Positions 23,701 to 35,444 of a stretch of DNA of 64,000 nt are shown in pieces. The position numbers and the translations under genes were made by a program. The stretch's first letter is position 1, and the number at the start of each line of letters is the position of its first letter. Origin of the DNA: Rhynchonema sp. JSB1_4 (Eukaryota; Nematoda; Chromadorea; Monhysterida; Xyalidae); contig JASAMV010000360.1 of NCBI GenBank assembly GCA_030248065.1, positions 1 to 64,000 of the forward strand. The letters run 5' to 3'. Under the pieces are notes generated by a model. That model ran no database searches and had not been told where the DNA came from. It saw nothing but the letters and a program-made list of their open reading frames with translations.

Positions 23701-26700
23701 GGCAAGCAAACTTTTTCGTAGTAAAAGTTGTTGGCGCTCGGATTCGGTGCGAGCACGGCACTGCCCGCCGGTGTGGCTGCATTATCAAAGAAATAACACG
23801 TCTCCCTGCCGTCGTAGTTGAATGATGCGCACGCCTGAAAGATGCTACATACATGTTAGCCGTAATAACAACTACTGTGAGGCAGTGATGTAGTTGGTCC
23901 GAGCAAGAAAGCTAGCTAGCTGGAGGGGTCCGGCACAAGAAAGCTAGCTAGCTAGCCGGGTACCCCGATTTGGGGGTATTGGTCCAGAAGTCAAAAACAG
24001 GGGTATAAAAATTGGTCGAAATTATGCTAAAATAAGCCTTAAAATGCGTATTTTTGTACACGCGTGAGAAAATTTGAACGAATTTGACCATTTTGGCCCA
24101 TAAAATGGTCATTTTGGCACTAAAATCACCACTTTTTTACTTGATGACCGGAGCAAGAAAGCTAGCTAGCCAGTTTGGGGGTATGGGTTTCGGAGCAAGA
24201 AAGCTACCTAGCAGTTGGGGGTAATACACCCATACCCCCCAACTACATCACTGCTGGTATTCGTGGTGCAAGAAAATATCAAGATCACCCTCAAAACTCT
24301 TGGGTACCCTTGGATACCCTTGCGGGCTAAACCCAGGGTGGTGCAAGATACCAGATACCCCTCACAAGAGGTCGAAGAATAGGGTGCTTTTTTGCGTACA
24401 ACTTTACCTAAAATTTTCCAAGATGGCCACTTTTTGTCGTTTTGTCCCGAAATTATACAAAAATGAACTTTTTGTGCATGATTTAGCGCGTAGCACGCGA
24501 TTTTTGGGTGTTCGAGGTCGAAAATGCCCATTTTCGTGTGTAAAAAGCCAAAATATATTGGTGCAAGATCATAGTTTATTGCACTAAATTTGCATTAATT
24601 ATGATAGCAATCTGCTACTAAAAATTTCCCGTTGCTACTAAAAAATCGAGATTTAGTAGCAATTTCTACTAAGATTTCAGGGTTTAGTAGCAAAAAATAA
24701 ACCAGAGATATCTAAGGCCGGTCTCACAATGTAGAGCATTAGCTGGTTAGCTGGTTCCGGATTAATGGACCCGCTTTTCAAGCCCGCTTTTTCTCTCATT
24801 ACAAAATTGGAAAAGCGGGTTAGCGGGTCTGCCTGTCAGTCACCTGCTAATCCGCTGACCAGCTATTCCGCAACCGCAGTTGCGTTCACAACGTACGCGC
24901 AGGCAGAAATGCGGGTGAAACTTCAGGTCACGCATTTTGCTTAATGTTCCAGTATTTACTTTAGTTATCCGCTCTTGCCCAAGTTCTTTGGCATTCGTTT
25001 GTGTACACGGTGTACATTACATTGTAAGTATACATGTATGCACGTAAGCATGGTATGTAGTTTATTGAACAGCTTACTACCCACAACAACAGGATGACAC
25101 AAAGCACGGAATAACGACCCTCCGCCTTCCGCCATACTGTCGGATAAAGTTCTACAGATACTAATACAGCACTGGCAGTGCCTCTAGTACCTACTGTAAC
25201 TTGCCATATCTACCAGTACTCGTCATCAGTGGTTTTTAAAAAAAATTTTTTTTTATTAAAAAAAAAATTTTTTTTTTAAAAAAAATTCGTTCCAAAAGTT
25301 AAAAAAAAATTTTTTTTATTATTTCAAAATTCGAAAATTTCTCTATTTTTTTGCTCTAAAAGTGCTATTTTTTGCATAAAAATTGCTACTGTTAAAGGGC
25401 TCGGGACATAACCGAAGGAAGGGTAGCAGGACATATTGTTACATACCGTTGGAAAGCCTTAAGACAGCCTATGTCACGCACAAATTTTATGCTCCTTGGA
25501 GGTTCGCTATCTCTTGGTAGAGCGACTTTTCGTTCCAGAAAAAAGTGAATTTTTGCACAAATTGGAACGACCGGTGCAGCAACCCCAAATAAGTTGAAGG
25601 TCAAGTAACACCTGGATAGGATTACAATAGCTTCGGAATAGCTTACCATCACAACTTCGGTCGCTCAAACTATTGCTTCACACGGTGAGGGTGCGAAACG
25701 TTCCAAAAATCGGCCTTATTTTTCGAGAACACAAGTTTGTCCCTAAATTTTGAGGCCACGCTTAGCGCTGCGGAAATAAGAATGCAATGGGGAAATAGGG
25801 CATCGTCGAAAGTACCAGAAAATAAGGTTTTTAAATTTTTTAACTCATGGCTAGCTGCGTGACAGGCCTAAAAATCCATTAAATTGCCGCTAAATTAGGT
25901 GGTTACATTCATTGCCAGAATTGTGACACATAAAGGCCACAGATTGTATCGGATTCGAAACAAAAAAATGAGAGAAACGTCTGGTTTAACAACCTATCAA
26001 GGTCCGAAGACCCCAAGGTCTACAGATCTCTCGGGGCAGCCATACTAACCTGAATATGATATTTAGCTATAAATGCTTATTGTTGACAGCTATTGTAAAT
26101 GTGACGGCACCAAACAATGTATCTCTGGAGTAGCTTTCGAATGATATATAACAAGCCCCAATAAATTCTTACGCTTAAGGGTAGAGGTTAAAAATTGCTT
26201 TTTTGACGATTCTGGAATGAACCGTCACGTCACCGTGTGCGATTTCGGAATTTTGACCGTTTCTTGTCCTTAGTAAGAGATAGTATGGGCATGTTATATA
26301 TCGTTCGATAGCTACGTTGAAGTTACATCGTTTGATGCTATCAAATGTGCAATAATATTTAACAGTAACGACTTATAGCCAAATATCTTATTCAGGCTGG
26401 CATGGCTGCAGCAGCCGGACCATGGGGGTTGAAGTCTTGAAACTTATCTAGATTGTTGGACTGTGCGTTTATCTGACTTTTTTGTTTCCAATGGAATGCA
26501 ATACGGGGCTTATTTACATCACATTTCCGTCAATGATTGCAACTATGCAGTTTAGTGGCAATTTTTAGGTCTTTTTTGGCCTGTCATGCCGTTATCTAAG
26601 TGTTTCCAAATTTAAAAACCTTATTTTCTGGTACTTTCGAAAATGCTTTATTTTTCTATTGCATTTTCATTTTTGCAACACAAAACGCGGCCTCAAAATT

Positions 26701-29700
26701 TAGAGACAAACTTGTGTTTCCGAAAAATGTGGCCGATTTTTGGAACATTTCGCACCCTCACCGAGTGAAGCAATGCTTTGAGCGACTGAAATTCTCATGA
26801 TAAGTTATCCAGAAGCTGTTGTAATCCTAGCCACCTGTTACTTGACTTTCAACTCATTTGGGGTTTCTGCACCGGTCGTTTCAAGTTGTGAAAAAATTCA
26901 CTTTTTTCTGGAACGAAAAGTCGCTCTACCAAGAGATAGCGAATCTCAAAGGAGCTTAACATTTGTGCGTGACATATGCTGTCACAGTGCTTTCCAACGA
27001 TGTATAACACTGCGCTCTGCTGCCCTTCCTTCGGTTGTGTCCCGAGCCCTTTAACATCACCCGACCCAACCATGGGTGTATTGGGTGCCATAATCGTTGT
27101 TTTGTGGCATCTAGACATAATGCACACACTCACATGGCCTCTCATATAATTACACATGTACATGTGACTAGGTGGGCATGCATTTATCCATGCAACAGAC
27201 CCGAAAGCAGTGATTCGGTGTGATATTCACACTATATTTACACTGTTTGTCACATATTTGCATTGGTCGTGTACCAAGAGGCAATAGTTTCACCCAAATT
27301 TACCGTCTTGAGTGTCACAAAGCCACACCAAGGCACCCACACTACGTGGGGGAAGTGTACGGGTGTGTACCTGACTACTGTTGGTACTCATTGACCATTG
27401 TTTAGTATTGTTTTCGTGTCGTGAGTGCTTTATATGCACTTACCACACGTTATGGAAGAAAAATGCCACTATTTTTTGCTTTAGCGCTCATTTTTTTCGT
27501 TTCTGGCAGTTTTTGGCTGGAATAAAAAAATTTTTTTCAATTAAAAAAATTTTTAAAAAAAAAATGGGGTTTGAATAAAAAATTTTTTTTATTAACCACT
27601 GCTCGTCATGATACAAATGTAGCCTGGTACATATAGATATAGTCGGCCCTCTTTTTTGTGAACATCCATATAACTGGACAACAGTTTGGGTCCCAATTTG
27701 CCGTTAACCTCCTTGTTACTACTCTGTGTAGTGAATATCAGTTAACGAAAGCCCATCTGACGATGGCGTCACTATATATAGGGTAGACTGTTAAATACTA
27801 ATGTGTTACCTTGATCACAAGTAAAAATACTGTTTGCAAACACTCGCTTGGTTCCTTGCAGTGAACCACAAATGCTGAAAAGTTTGGCATGGTATAGCAC
27901 ACAACCGCAGCAATACGCGCAGACCCACCTCGCTGTATCAAGGTTCTTCAATCCTTCAACAGCACCTTCGGTTCTTTTGCTCATTTTCATAATAAATTCT
28001 TAAAAATATGCTGATAATCATCAATCGAACCTGGACACGAAATTTGATAGATAATGACCGGAAAGACTGTTTCTAAGCGTCCATCAGTTACAAAATTGTC
28101 TTCAGTGAAAACAGCATGTTTGGTTGTCTACGGGAGTACGTTTTAATGCTGCTCTGATAATGTTTTGGAAACAAATTATAAGCTTCTGAACATGCGGTGC
28201 TAACCCGCAAAAAGTTGGAACCAGTCCTAATCGTAAAAAGCGGATTAGCGGGCCCGCTAACCTGCGAATTTACATGACATTGTGACTGTGAGAGCACACG
28301 CGGGCGCGGATTAGCGGGCGGAAAATTTCGCTCGCTCGCAACCCTCTAATCCGCTTTTTATGTATAGGTTGTGAGAGCAAAAAGGCGGGCGAGCCGCTAA
28401 ACCCTCTGACTCGCGTGCTGTGTGAGACCGGCCTAAGGTAACCAAACCATTTTCTTTAGCGTCTTAGCCTTAAAAATGCAAAAATATTGCGCGATGTGCG
28501 TTGCTTGATTTCTTGTGATGCTCACAAGTGGCGAGTTGGTGGGTTCCCAAGTATATATCTTGAACACTTCACTCACTGGCATTTGTTTTTATGGATCGTT
28601 TGTTCTTTGGCTTTTGCAATGCGAATTGCTGAAAACTCGCGTGCATAATGAGAATGAGAAACAAGAGATATCGAGCCAAATTCTTGGGCAGCAGAGTGCG
28701 GCTTGAAGTTTTGTTTCACGATCGCATTAAACAAAGACAAAAGTGAATTGGTTCGCTTTTGTTCGTCAACCCCGCAGTGCAATCCTGGGGGTCAAAAACA
28801 AGAGAAACATTGAAAGATGGCGTTCAAAATTTTGCTATTGAAGCTTGCCAGTTTAGTAGCAATTGCTACTAGCCGATTTTAAAATAAAAACTCTGTTCAA
28901 GACACCATTTGGGGTTGGGGCTAGAAGATACCCCAGCTCCCCTGAGGGATTGTGCACGCTATGTTGATACCCCCCTGGGGGCTGGCAGTCCCCCTTCCCT
29001 CGCCCCACCCCAGGCACTAACGACACTGGCGTTGATGACAATAGAATTAGCCCGAATACGCACGTGGAAAACGTTATAGCATCAAACCAGATATTTGCTG
29101 TATATTGTTAACCCACCCTTTGCGCTCCTGTTGTGGGTTCAACATTGTTTTTGCAATATTGAGCGCAGTTCAGGTCGTCACCGCCGGTGGATATGACAAC
29201 GGGTGAACCGGTCAGTCTTGCCCTGCTAATTCGGATGAACGATGCGGTTTCGTGGTGTTGACATGTGTACACTGAAAATAACAGTTCAGCGCTTTGAAAA
29301 TAAACAAGTGTTCACACATATGTATATGTATATCTGTTGCCAGCTCTCTTTCTTTCAGCTTTGTTCCCTGCCTCATGCGTGTTTCTTTGTACTATTCTAA
29401 GCTCTGTTTTTTTAACTGCGGTAATGGATGTCTACGACGTCTGCTTCGCTTTATCTGTATATTTACTGTCTTGTCTTCAATACAACACATATGGTATTTG
29501 TAGTGTATGGCACAGATGCAATCCAAATGCATGTAACATCGTATATCTATAGGTACGTATGTAGTCGCGACACTATACGTACACAACACGGTCAAGGTCA
29601 TCAACACTACTATACCGTACCGTACTGTACTGTACTACTTGTACCACTTTGGAGCTTGGCATTGGAATGTACAGAATGTTGATCATATGTATGGTCCAAC

Positions 29701-31063
29701 CACGAGCTCATGAGACGACTTTTTTTTAAAAGCTTGCTTGACCAGATTCAATAATGCTCCGGTTAGTCGTACTGCGAAAACAAAAGAAAGAGATTTGGGC
29801 GACAGAGAGGATGACAACTGCCAGCTGGCTGACCTCAATTGGTTGCGTGCTTACGCGAACAGCAACGTTATTCAACACACAAAATAATTTTTGGGAGTCA
29901 AAAGGAAATTTGCGCACCGAGGTGGAGAGCGTGTTTTTACTAACTACTTGCGTTTCTCTTTCGTTTCGAAATGCGTGGAACCGGAACATTATTGGATCTG
30001 CACAAGCCAACTTCAAAAAAGTCGTCTCATGAGCTTGTGGTTGGACTATACCGAGGCTATTGCACATTAACTCTGGAGGCGGTTGCGGCATGATTAGAAA
30101 AAACACGTAACTTCCCTAAAATTTGCCTAATATGTAAATTCTCGGTGACGCGTTTAAATATCATTATCTGACAACACTGCTATAAATGACACTTTATTGA
30201 TTCAAAACACAATACTCTGCATTTTGCCAAAATGTGCAATTGTTCTCTAAGGGCGAGCTTAGGTTGAATCCGGAAATCGGAATCCGGAAATAATTCCGGA
30301 AAACGCATTATTTTTGCATGTAAATTCTTGCGTTTTCCGGAAATATTTCCGGAGCCCAGAAATGTTTTGTATTTTTGCATGCAAATTATTTCCGGGTTCC
30401 GGATTCCGGATTTAACCTAAGTTCGCCCTAAACTGCTGCACTATGTAGCCTAACAATGTTTAACATGAGCTCTGACAATCGCATTTCCCGATTGCTTGCT
30501 AATTTAGATGCAGAGAATCGTTTTCATAACCTGAGTGTATTTATCACCACACGTCTTCGCCACATCGAGAGAAGACGGAAAGTTTTGTTGTCAGGGTCAG
30601 TGACATACATGTATGATTTTGCATCAGACTATCTCCATTTCGGCTCCACAAAGACTTATGCGCATGCGCGCTGCAGATTAAGTGCTGCGCACATCTACGC
30701 GCGCGAGGGAACTAATGTGCGCGTTTTGTCAACGTCTTGTTTTCATGCTCGGTGATAATAACTAAATGAAAAATGAAAGTCAGTAGGTGACTCGTTCCAT
30801 TTGTGGGTATATGTGTCTGTGTCACGCGCGACATAAAAATTGGAGCATATGAGGATGTAGCTCGTTAAAAATTACTGCTGTTGCAAATCAATTCAGCCGA
30901 GCTAGGTGGCGATTCTTCCTATTCTTTTGGAGATTCATGACAATGTTGGCTGACGAGAGGCCGCGAACACTAAACATGAAAGCGTATGATGAAGGAGAAA
31001 ATGTAACTGACCTGCGAAGGCTGGCGGAATGCACAGCATCAATATCCTGGTGATAAAGTTCAT
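17760..31063 (-). CDS. noah: NOAH/NompA-like PAN + ZP apical extracellular matrix protein
   Basis: Fifteen minus-strand exons, all in phase: 31063-31012, 29271-29117, 23834-23699, 22638-22544, 22017-21831, 21748-21467, 21320-21190, 20933-20810, 20513-20317, 20244-20087, 19364-19253, 19130-19012, 18937-18739, 18280-18076, 17989-17760; 793 aa. Signal peptide MNFITRILMLCIPPAFA; four PAN/apple domains at about 19-115, 119-207, 211-302 and 305-387; a ZP domain at about 389-640 (FSTCSQVVVNARQIQ, TDCGTQLK, DRFYRVTCD); a furin-type site RKKR at 666-669; a transmembrane helix at about 740-761; a 32-residue tail. This order is that of nematode NOAH-1/NOAH-2 and fly NompA, which build the transient sheath linking epidermis or sensory tips to cuticle. 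ZP proteins are released by furin cleavage and polymerise. C. elegans NOAH-2 is similar in size. Introns 1 and 2 (1.7 and 5.3 kb) and several smaller ones are swollen by transposons. Confidence 0.9.
18486..18721. mobile_element. hAT-like MITE (K) beside a NOAH-like splice donor
   Basis: Starts CAGTGTGTCA and ends CAGCTACACCACTG. The flanking octamers CCTACTGA (18478-18485) and CCTACTGG (18722-18729) match at 7 of 8. The interior (from about 18518) resembles the right half of the element at 5925-6453 (GATGAAAATGTRCCCTAAAA; GGCGACCTACC), so it is a shorter member of that family. The target site starts only at the tenth base of the intron downstream of exon 18937-18739. Confidence 0.65.
19397..20046. 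mobile_element. TTAA-flanked fold-back element, copy A2
   Basis: Ends TTAAAGGGGGCCTTTCGCAT and ...GCGAAAGGCCCCCTTTAA, with arms pairing over almost the whole 650 bp. It shares arm sequence and length with the copy at 1-652. It sits inside a NOAH-like intron of 722 nt; removing the element with one TTAA leaves about 76 nt, the same size as neighbouring introns (72-82 nt). That supports a TTAA-target insertion into a pre-existing intron. Confidence 0.85.
22935..23621. mobile_element. TTAA-flanked fold-back element, family B
   Basis: Left TTAAAGGGGTAGTGCC, right GGCACCACCTCTTTAA. The long arms (for example GACGACAGGGTTTTATTG and its complement) pair to a centre near 23280, where the arms meet in an A/T-rich stretch. 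The arm sequence is unrelated to families A and C although the terminal hexamer is shared. It lies in the NOAH-like intron 22639-23698. Confidence 0.85.
23883..24253. mobile_element. hAT-like inverted-repeat element (O), no clear target duplication
   Basis: CAGTGATGTAGTTGG at the left is the exact reverse complement of CCAACTACATCACTG at the right. The interior repeats GAGCAAGAAAGCTAGCTAGC several times. The flanking octamers (CTGTGAGG and CTGGTATT) do not match, so either the duplication has decayed or one end belongs to a larger, rearranged element. It is in NOAH-like intron 2. Confidence 0.55.
25227..27601. mobile_element. hAT-like element (L), middle layer of the nest
   Basis: Left CAGTGGTTTTTAAAAAAAAT, right TTATTAACCACTG, flanked by the perfect 8-bp duplication CTCGTCAT (25219-25226 and 27602-27609). 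The subterminal regions are A/T homopolymers. Most of its length is the inner fold-back element (25392-27054); without that it would be about 0.7 kb. Confidence 0.8.
25392..27054. mobile_element. TTAA-flanked fold-back element, family C, inner layer of the nest
   Basis: TTAAAGGGCTCGGGACA at the left, its reverse complement at the right, TTAA on both sides. The arms (about 0.8 kb each) pair with divergence, for example the CGCTCTACCAAGAGATAGCG segment and its partner. A related copy, truncated at its left end, is at 62023-63691. The open frames 25392-25652 (minus) and 26797-27054 (plus) are the same arm read twice; I do not regard them as genes. Confidence 0.8.
29692..30048. mobile_element. 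Tc1/mariner-like MITE (E), copy 2
   Basis: Same family as 9475-9773: ends TGGTCCAACCACGAGCTCAT and the reverse complement ending GTGGTTGGACTA, flanked by TA. The inner arms share the CATGAGACGACTTTTTT block. The central 250 bp differs from copy 1, where the centre is homopolymeric. It lies in NOAH-like intron 1. Confidence 0.75.
30251..30428. mobile_element. Harbinger-like MITE (P), 178 bp
   Basis: The ends GGGCGAGCTTAGGTTGAATC and ...ACCTAAGTTCGCCC form inverted repeats, flanked by TAA (30248-30250 and 30429-30431). The interior repeats TCCGGAAAT in both orientations. It lies in NOAH-like intron 1. Confidence 0.7.
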
Positions 31064-34000
31064 TTTGGAATATGGCAGTTTGGATGTGGAAATCAAACTC
31101 CTCCCGTTGTGCGGTATCGACCGCTTTGAATGTACAATGGCCTTTATAGCCGCTTCGATGTCACCAGTAGCTCGATGATTATAAATGCGATTGTTTCACA
31201 CCAGTGTTCGGTTGTGTAAGCGAAACACCGTTGAAAACTGCAAATGAGAAAGCATCTTCAAGCTTTTAAACAAATTGTCACTACGTTTTATTGAACAGAA
31301 GCCCCCAATGAGATTGTTGTTCTTTGGCATCAAGATGCAGCTCTGCTGAAAGCTACAGATCTGTAACTGAGATCACCTTGCAGAAAATATCTGAAAACAC
31401 TCGAATTAAACTAACAGGAACACGCAAGAAAAATGACCACATACAAATTTTTTAACACGGGTATGAATTTCTGATTACTTCTTCAATGAAACTGTGAGAT
31501 ACTTGTAATTTCGCAGCCATCCGGTGTGAAATTTTATGGCCACTGGACTACAAGAGGTACATACGTGAATCCCATCGACTAGAAACATGCAATAAGTAAG
31601 AACGACAATTGCCCAGCAGGCATCAGTGACATTTCAGCTTTCCACAAGTTTACGGCGATAAATGCTATAGGCAAATTTTAGAATGCGCGATGCAGGATAT
31701 GAACATTCTCGCGCCGTCAATAGTTCCTAGGGCTGCGTGGCAAGTGCAATACATAAGCTCAATTACACGATGTCCGTTCCTATTTTGAAACACACAAAAG
31801 TTCACAACATTTGCCCCACGCGGTAACAAAGAGCAATGTTACATTGCCGGCAAAGGTATAAAACAATCAAAAATTGTGAATGCAATAAAACGTTGAATTT
31901 AACATATGTAGCACGTACATATCGATGAGTCGGTACAACAATGCCAGGATTATTCGCATGGGTGTGGTCAGCCACAGCTGAGGTGCATAAGATCAAGTTT
32001 ATCACATGCGCTTGGGTGTGTCTGCCTGCCTATTACAAACTGGCTGTCCATTTACGTAAGATTGTACTATCCTGGTGATAAATATTCACGCGTTGATCAA
32101 CAGAGTTCTCCAGATCGTCAGTCGGGCGTTGTATGCGTGCAATGCGCTCTTCTAGCAATGTATGTACTATAGTGCAATTTTGTCGAAGCGCAGTTTGTAA
32201 ATGCGGTTGGTGATGTAATCCATTGTCTTCTTGATTGGCAAGCAGTCGGGAATGAGGACACACGCACACGTGCATGCCGTGAGATAGGTAGACACGCCCA
32301 CCAAGTGGTTGTTGGTTTGGTGTATACATAGAGTTGATATACACAGAGAAATGTATTGATCGCGCACACTTTGCTCACGTAAAAGTTGTGACGTGCTGAA
32401 CTTAACATTGCTAAAACCTTGGATCGACAAAAAACATGTCAGGGCAGCGCTTGTGAACAGCAGGCGTTTTGCGTCCATATATCGATCAACAAAATCCAAG
32501 AATCAGTCGTTGCGTGAGGTACACAACTCTTGGGATAATCACGCGCCTATAAATCGAGTTAGACGCATTACACATATCAGATTTGCGTTGATCATGCATG
32601 CATGCACATGCACGCTTGGCGGATTACATCTTCCAAAGTGCACTGCTGGCTGAGGTAAGAAGAAGGAGGATGCTCGGAGGCTGACCTAGTAGTAGTCACG
32701 CGATACTCTGACCTGTTTTCGAAACCGCGCTCGTCTAAGAAACAACAAAAATGACGGTGATATCATAGAAGAAATAAATGAATGAAATTTAGTTGTTGAG
32801 CGATTTCGTCAAACGTTCCCTATGTGTTCAAAGGGATCTAGCGCATTGGATTGTTGATAACGAGAAAATTTTGCGTCAGATTTCTTAATTGTTCTCGCAA
32901 GGCGGTGAAAACTGAGAGCTAAAAGTTATGGAGATTGCAAAACTAATAAACAGAGTTTGAGAATAGGCATCTTAATATTTGTGTCGCATTTAAGAATAAA
33001 TATGTTCCGAGCGATGTAAAACGTTAACTCGAAGTTATGCAAATAGGGCCTGTGCTTAGATTAATACTTTTGTCACACGCCTGCCGACAGGTTGAATCAC
33101 ATCGTGCGTGCGCTATCCTCATATCCTACAGCACGATTCCTGCCTCGTGCGCTGGCAACCATGTCCAGCACATAAACGATTGCCTGACAAGGCAGCGGAT
33201 TTGGCGATTCTGTAGTTTGGCCGATTTTGGGGATTCAGTATAGAGGGCTGGGCTGAGCTGAGCTCAGTTGGTGTTACAGTATGGATGTTGTGCGTTCTAT
33301 CGATGAAAACTGAACAACGTCTTACACATGTGTCGCCCCTGCGTACTTAAGGTCGTTGATCTGTTAGTTTGATGGGGGCGCAGGATCACATTTGTAACAG
33401 TGGAATCATGCGACAAAAAATCAATCGTTCAGAGCACACTGTGCCAAGGAAGAGGCAAAAACGTTTAGCAGAAAAAACCTTTCCCGGCCACACTGTTGAG
33501 TCTTCCTTTTCGTCGCAGTTTCGCGCCGTGTACCACAGCATGAATGCTCAGGAATCGGTTATTTCTACGTAACGTGGCACGCCGCACTGCCACACTGATA
33601 CGAAAACGAAAGTGTGTCACCGTTGCATGTCTCATGTGCACGCGGCGGCCTTGAGGAAGTATAAAACGGTACACGCATATGAGTATGTGTATCTATGCAT
33701 GCATCCCTAGGCAACACGCATACGACCCGACCGACTTGCGACATAAATGCCAAATGAGGCTTTCAAATGTCAAATGTCGTTTCAACTAACTGGATTGTCC
33801 CACGTTTCATCAAGACATAGATTACAACCAGTACAGCAAACCAAATATGCACCGTTGCTGGGAAGTGATGTGGCGAACGAAGCACTCAAATGCTTGCTTA
33901 TCCACTGCGTTAACATTTTCCGCTGTGGATCTGAGCCTAAACATGATTGAGAGCAACTTTTTGCAGCACCCTTGCTGGTGCGTTGGCTCTAAATCGTTTA

Positions 34001-35444
34001 AACATATCACGGCAGCAAGCACACCTAGGTGTACAATACCACTTGATTGAGTCGCAGTGAACTTTGCCCTGTTACCGTTACCGCACGCAGGAAAGTCTCG
34101 CTTCGTAATGCGCGTCATCCTTTTTTTGAAATATTTGGGAATGTAAAGACAAAAGTACGGTCGTTCCGCGCCATTTCTGTGTCAACAATGTATTTCGATG
34201 CTGATGTGGGTGAATAAGGTTTGTTAACCATGGTAAGCCAATTTGACATCGCTCTGCAATTTATTGACAATTTTTGACGGCACAAAGAAACAAACGAAAA
34301 TGGATTACTTGATTTGTCTGTATACCAAGACTAGGTTCAACACCATATGCCTGCTATTGGTTATGCCTGTAGTGCGAAAAACAAAGTAACGTTAAGTTGA
34401 TTTTTAAAATATCTATACACGGTAATCCCAACACGTGATTGTTGTGAAATAGTGAAACGCTGGCAAATCTTGCAACTTCGCTAAACACATTGTACAGCAC
34501 CGGCTTGCAAATGGTAAAAGGGTACACCATCACATTCACAGTGGTTGCATGTTTTTGGATCATGTATGGTAAAAGAGATCTTGTTCATATGAACGTATTG
34601 AGAAATTGGCATGTTGTTTCTAGTGATCCAAATTGAATGCAATCATGTAATTAAGATGGCGATACAAAAAACAAAATAAAAAACCAAAGAAAGAACGAGA
34701 TAAATTGGAACACTTTCATAATTCTTGATTGCCCATCAAATTGACACTGTAATATGCATCGAGATAAAAAAATCTCAAACGGAAAAGTCACCCACAAATT
34801 TGTTCGGAAGTAGATTATTCGTGACACTTGGAAGTACGACGGAAAAACAAAACTATGAACAATTGAGGATTTAAAAACAATAGTCTCAACAACACGGAAG
34901 ACAGATGCAATGTACACGGTTGGAAGCACGTGATTTGTTGTTCGATTCAAATTTGCTTAAGAAATAAACACGCAGGTGTGCGACGCTTGCCAGAATGGCG
35001 AAACAGGTAGACGAATTGGAACATTGAGGGCGAAAGTAACGATCACGGAAAATAAAATAAAAAAAATAAAAATTAAGTAGCAATACCAAAACAACGAAAA
35101 TACCACTCTCAAATTCTCAACCATTGGCAAAACATTAGTTGTACATCATACAAAGCTTCAAACTTTACACTTTTGGCAAGCACACGGCAACATCGTAGAA
35201 GCAACTCAATAAAATAGCTAATGATACATATAAGAATAAAGAAAAATAATAGTCGATCAACAATAAATTGCTTAACTTGAAAACGCTCCGAGCAACCAAC
35301 ACTGTACATAGAATCGTTATTATGGTTTCCACGACTAGACCAAGGTAACGTAAAATCCTGCGCGAATCAAAGAAATAGCAAAAATAAGAACATCGAAATG
35401 TGTAAGTTTGGCGTCCGTCACTTGCAATAATTATCATGTGTTCA
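31064..35444. other. Intergenic region between the NOAH-like gene and zag-1
   Basis: Both neighbours are on the minus strand, so this should hold the NOAH-like promoter and the zag-1 3' UTR. The segment 34640-35400 is A/T-rich with many short homopolymers. One minus-strand open frame (32479-32167, MDAKRLLFTSAALTCFLSIQ...) begins like a secretory signal, but I could not connect it in phase to a second exon. No repeat element with clean ends was found. Confidence 0.35.

Larger units (their letters stand above)
24716..28433. mobile_element. Harbinger-like (PIF) non-autonomous element, outer layer of a nest
   Basis: Terminal inverted repeat GGCCGGTCTCACA / TGTGAGACCGGCC, flanked by TAA on both sides (24713-24715 and 28434-28436). 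A 3-bp TWA duplication is the hallmark of PIF/Harbinger elements. The element is about 1.3 kb once the inserted hAT-like element (25227-27601) is subtracted. The subterminal regions share TTAGCGGG-type repeats. No transposase frame was found. Confidence 0.75.

Noticed and set aside
25392..27054. Similar 85-86-codon frames in opposite orientation at the two ends
   Set aside because: They are the two arms of the fold-back element, so the resemblance is structural rather than evidence of a gene.
29011..29028. CACTAACGACACTG as the right end of a larger hAT-like element enclosing the whole nest
   Set aside because: No left end with the matching octamer GCGTTGAT was found, so the outer boundary is not supported.
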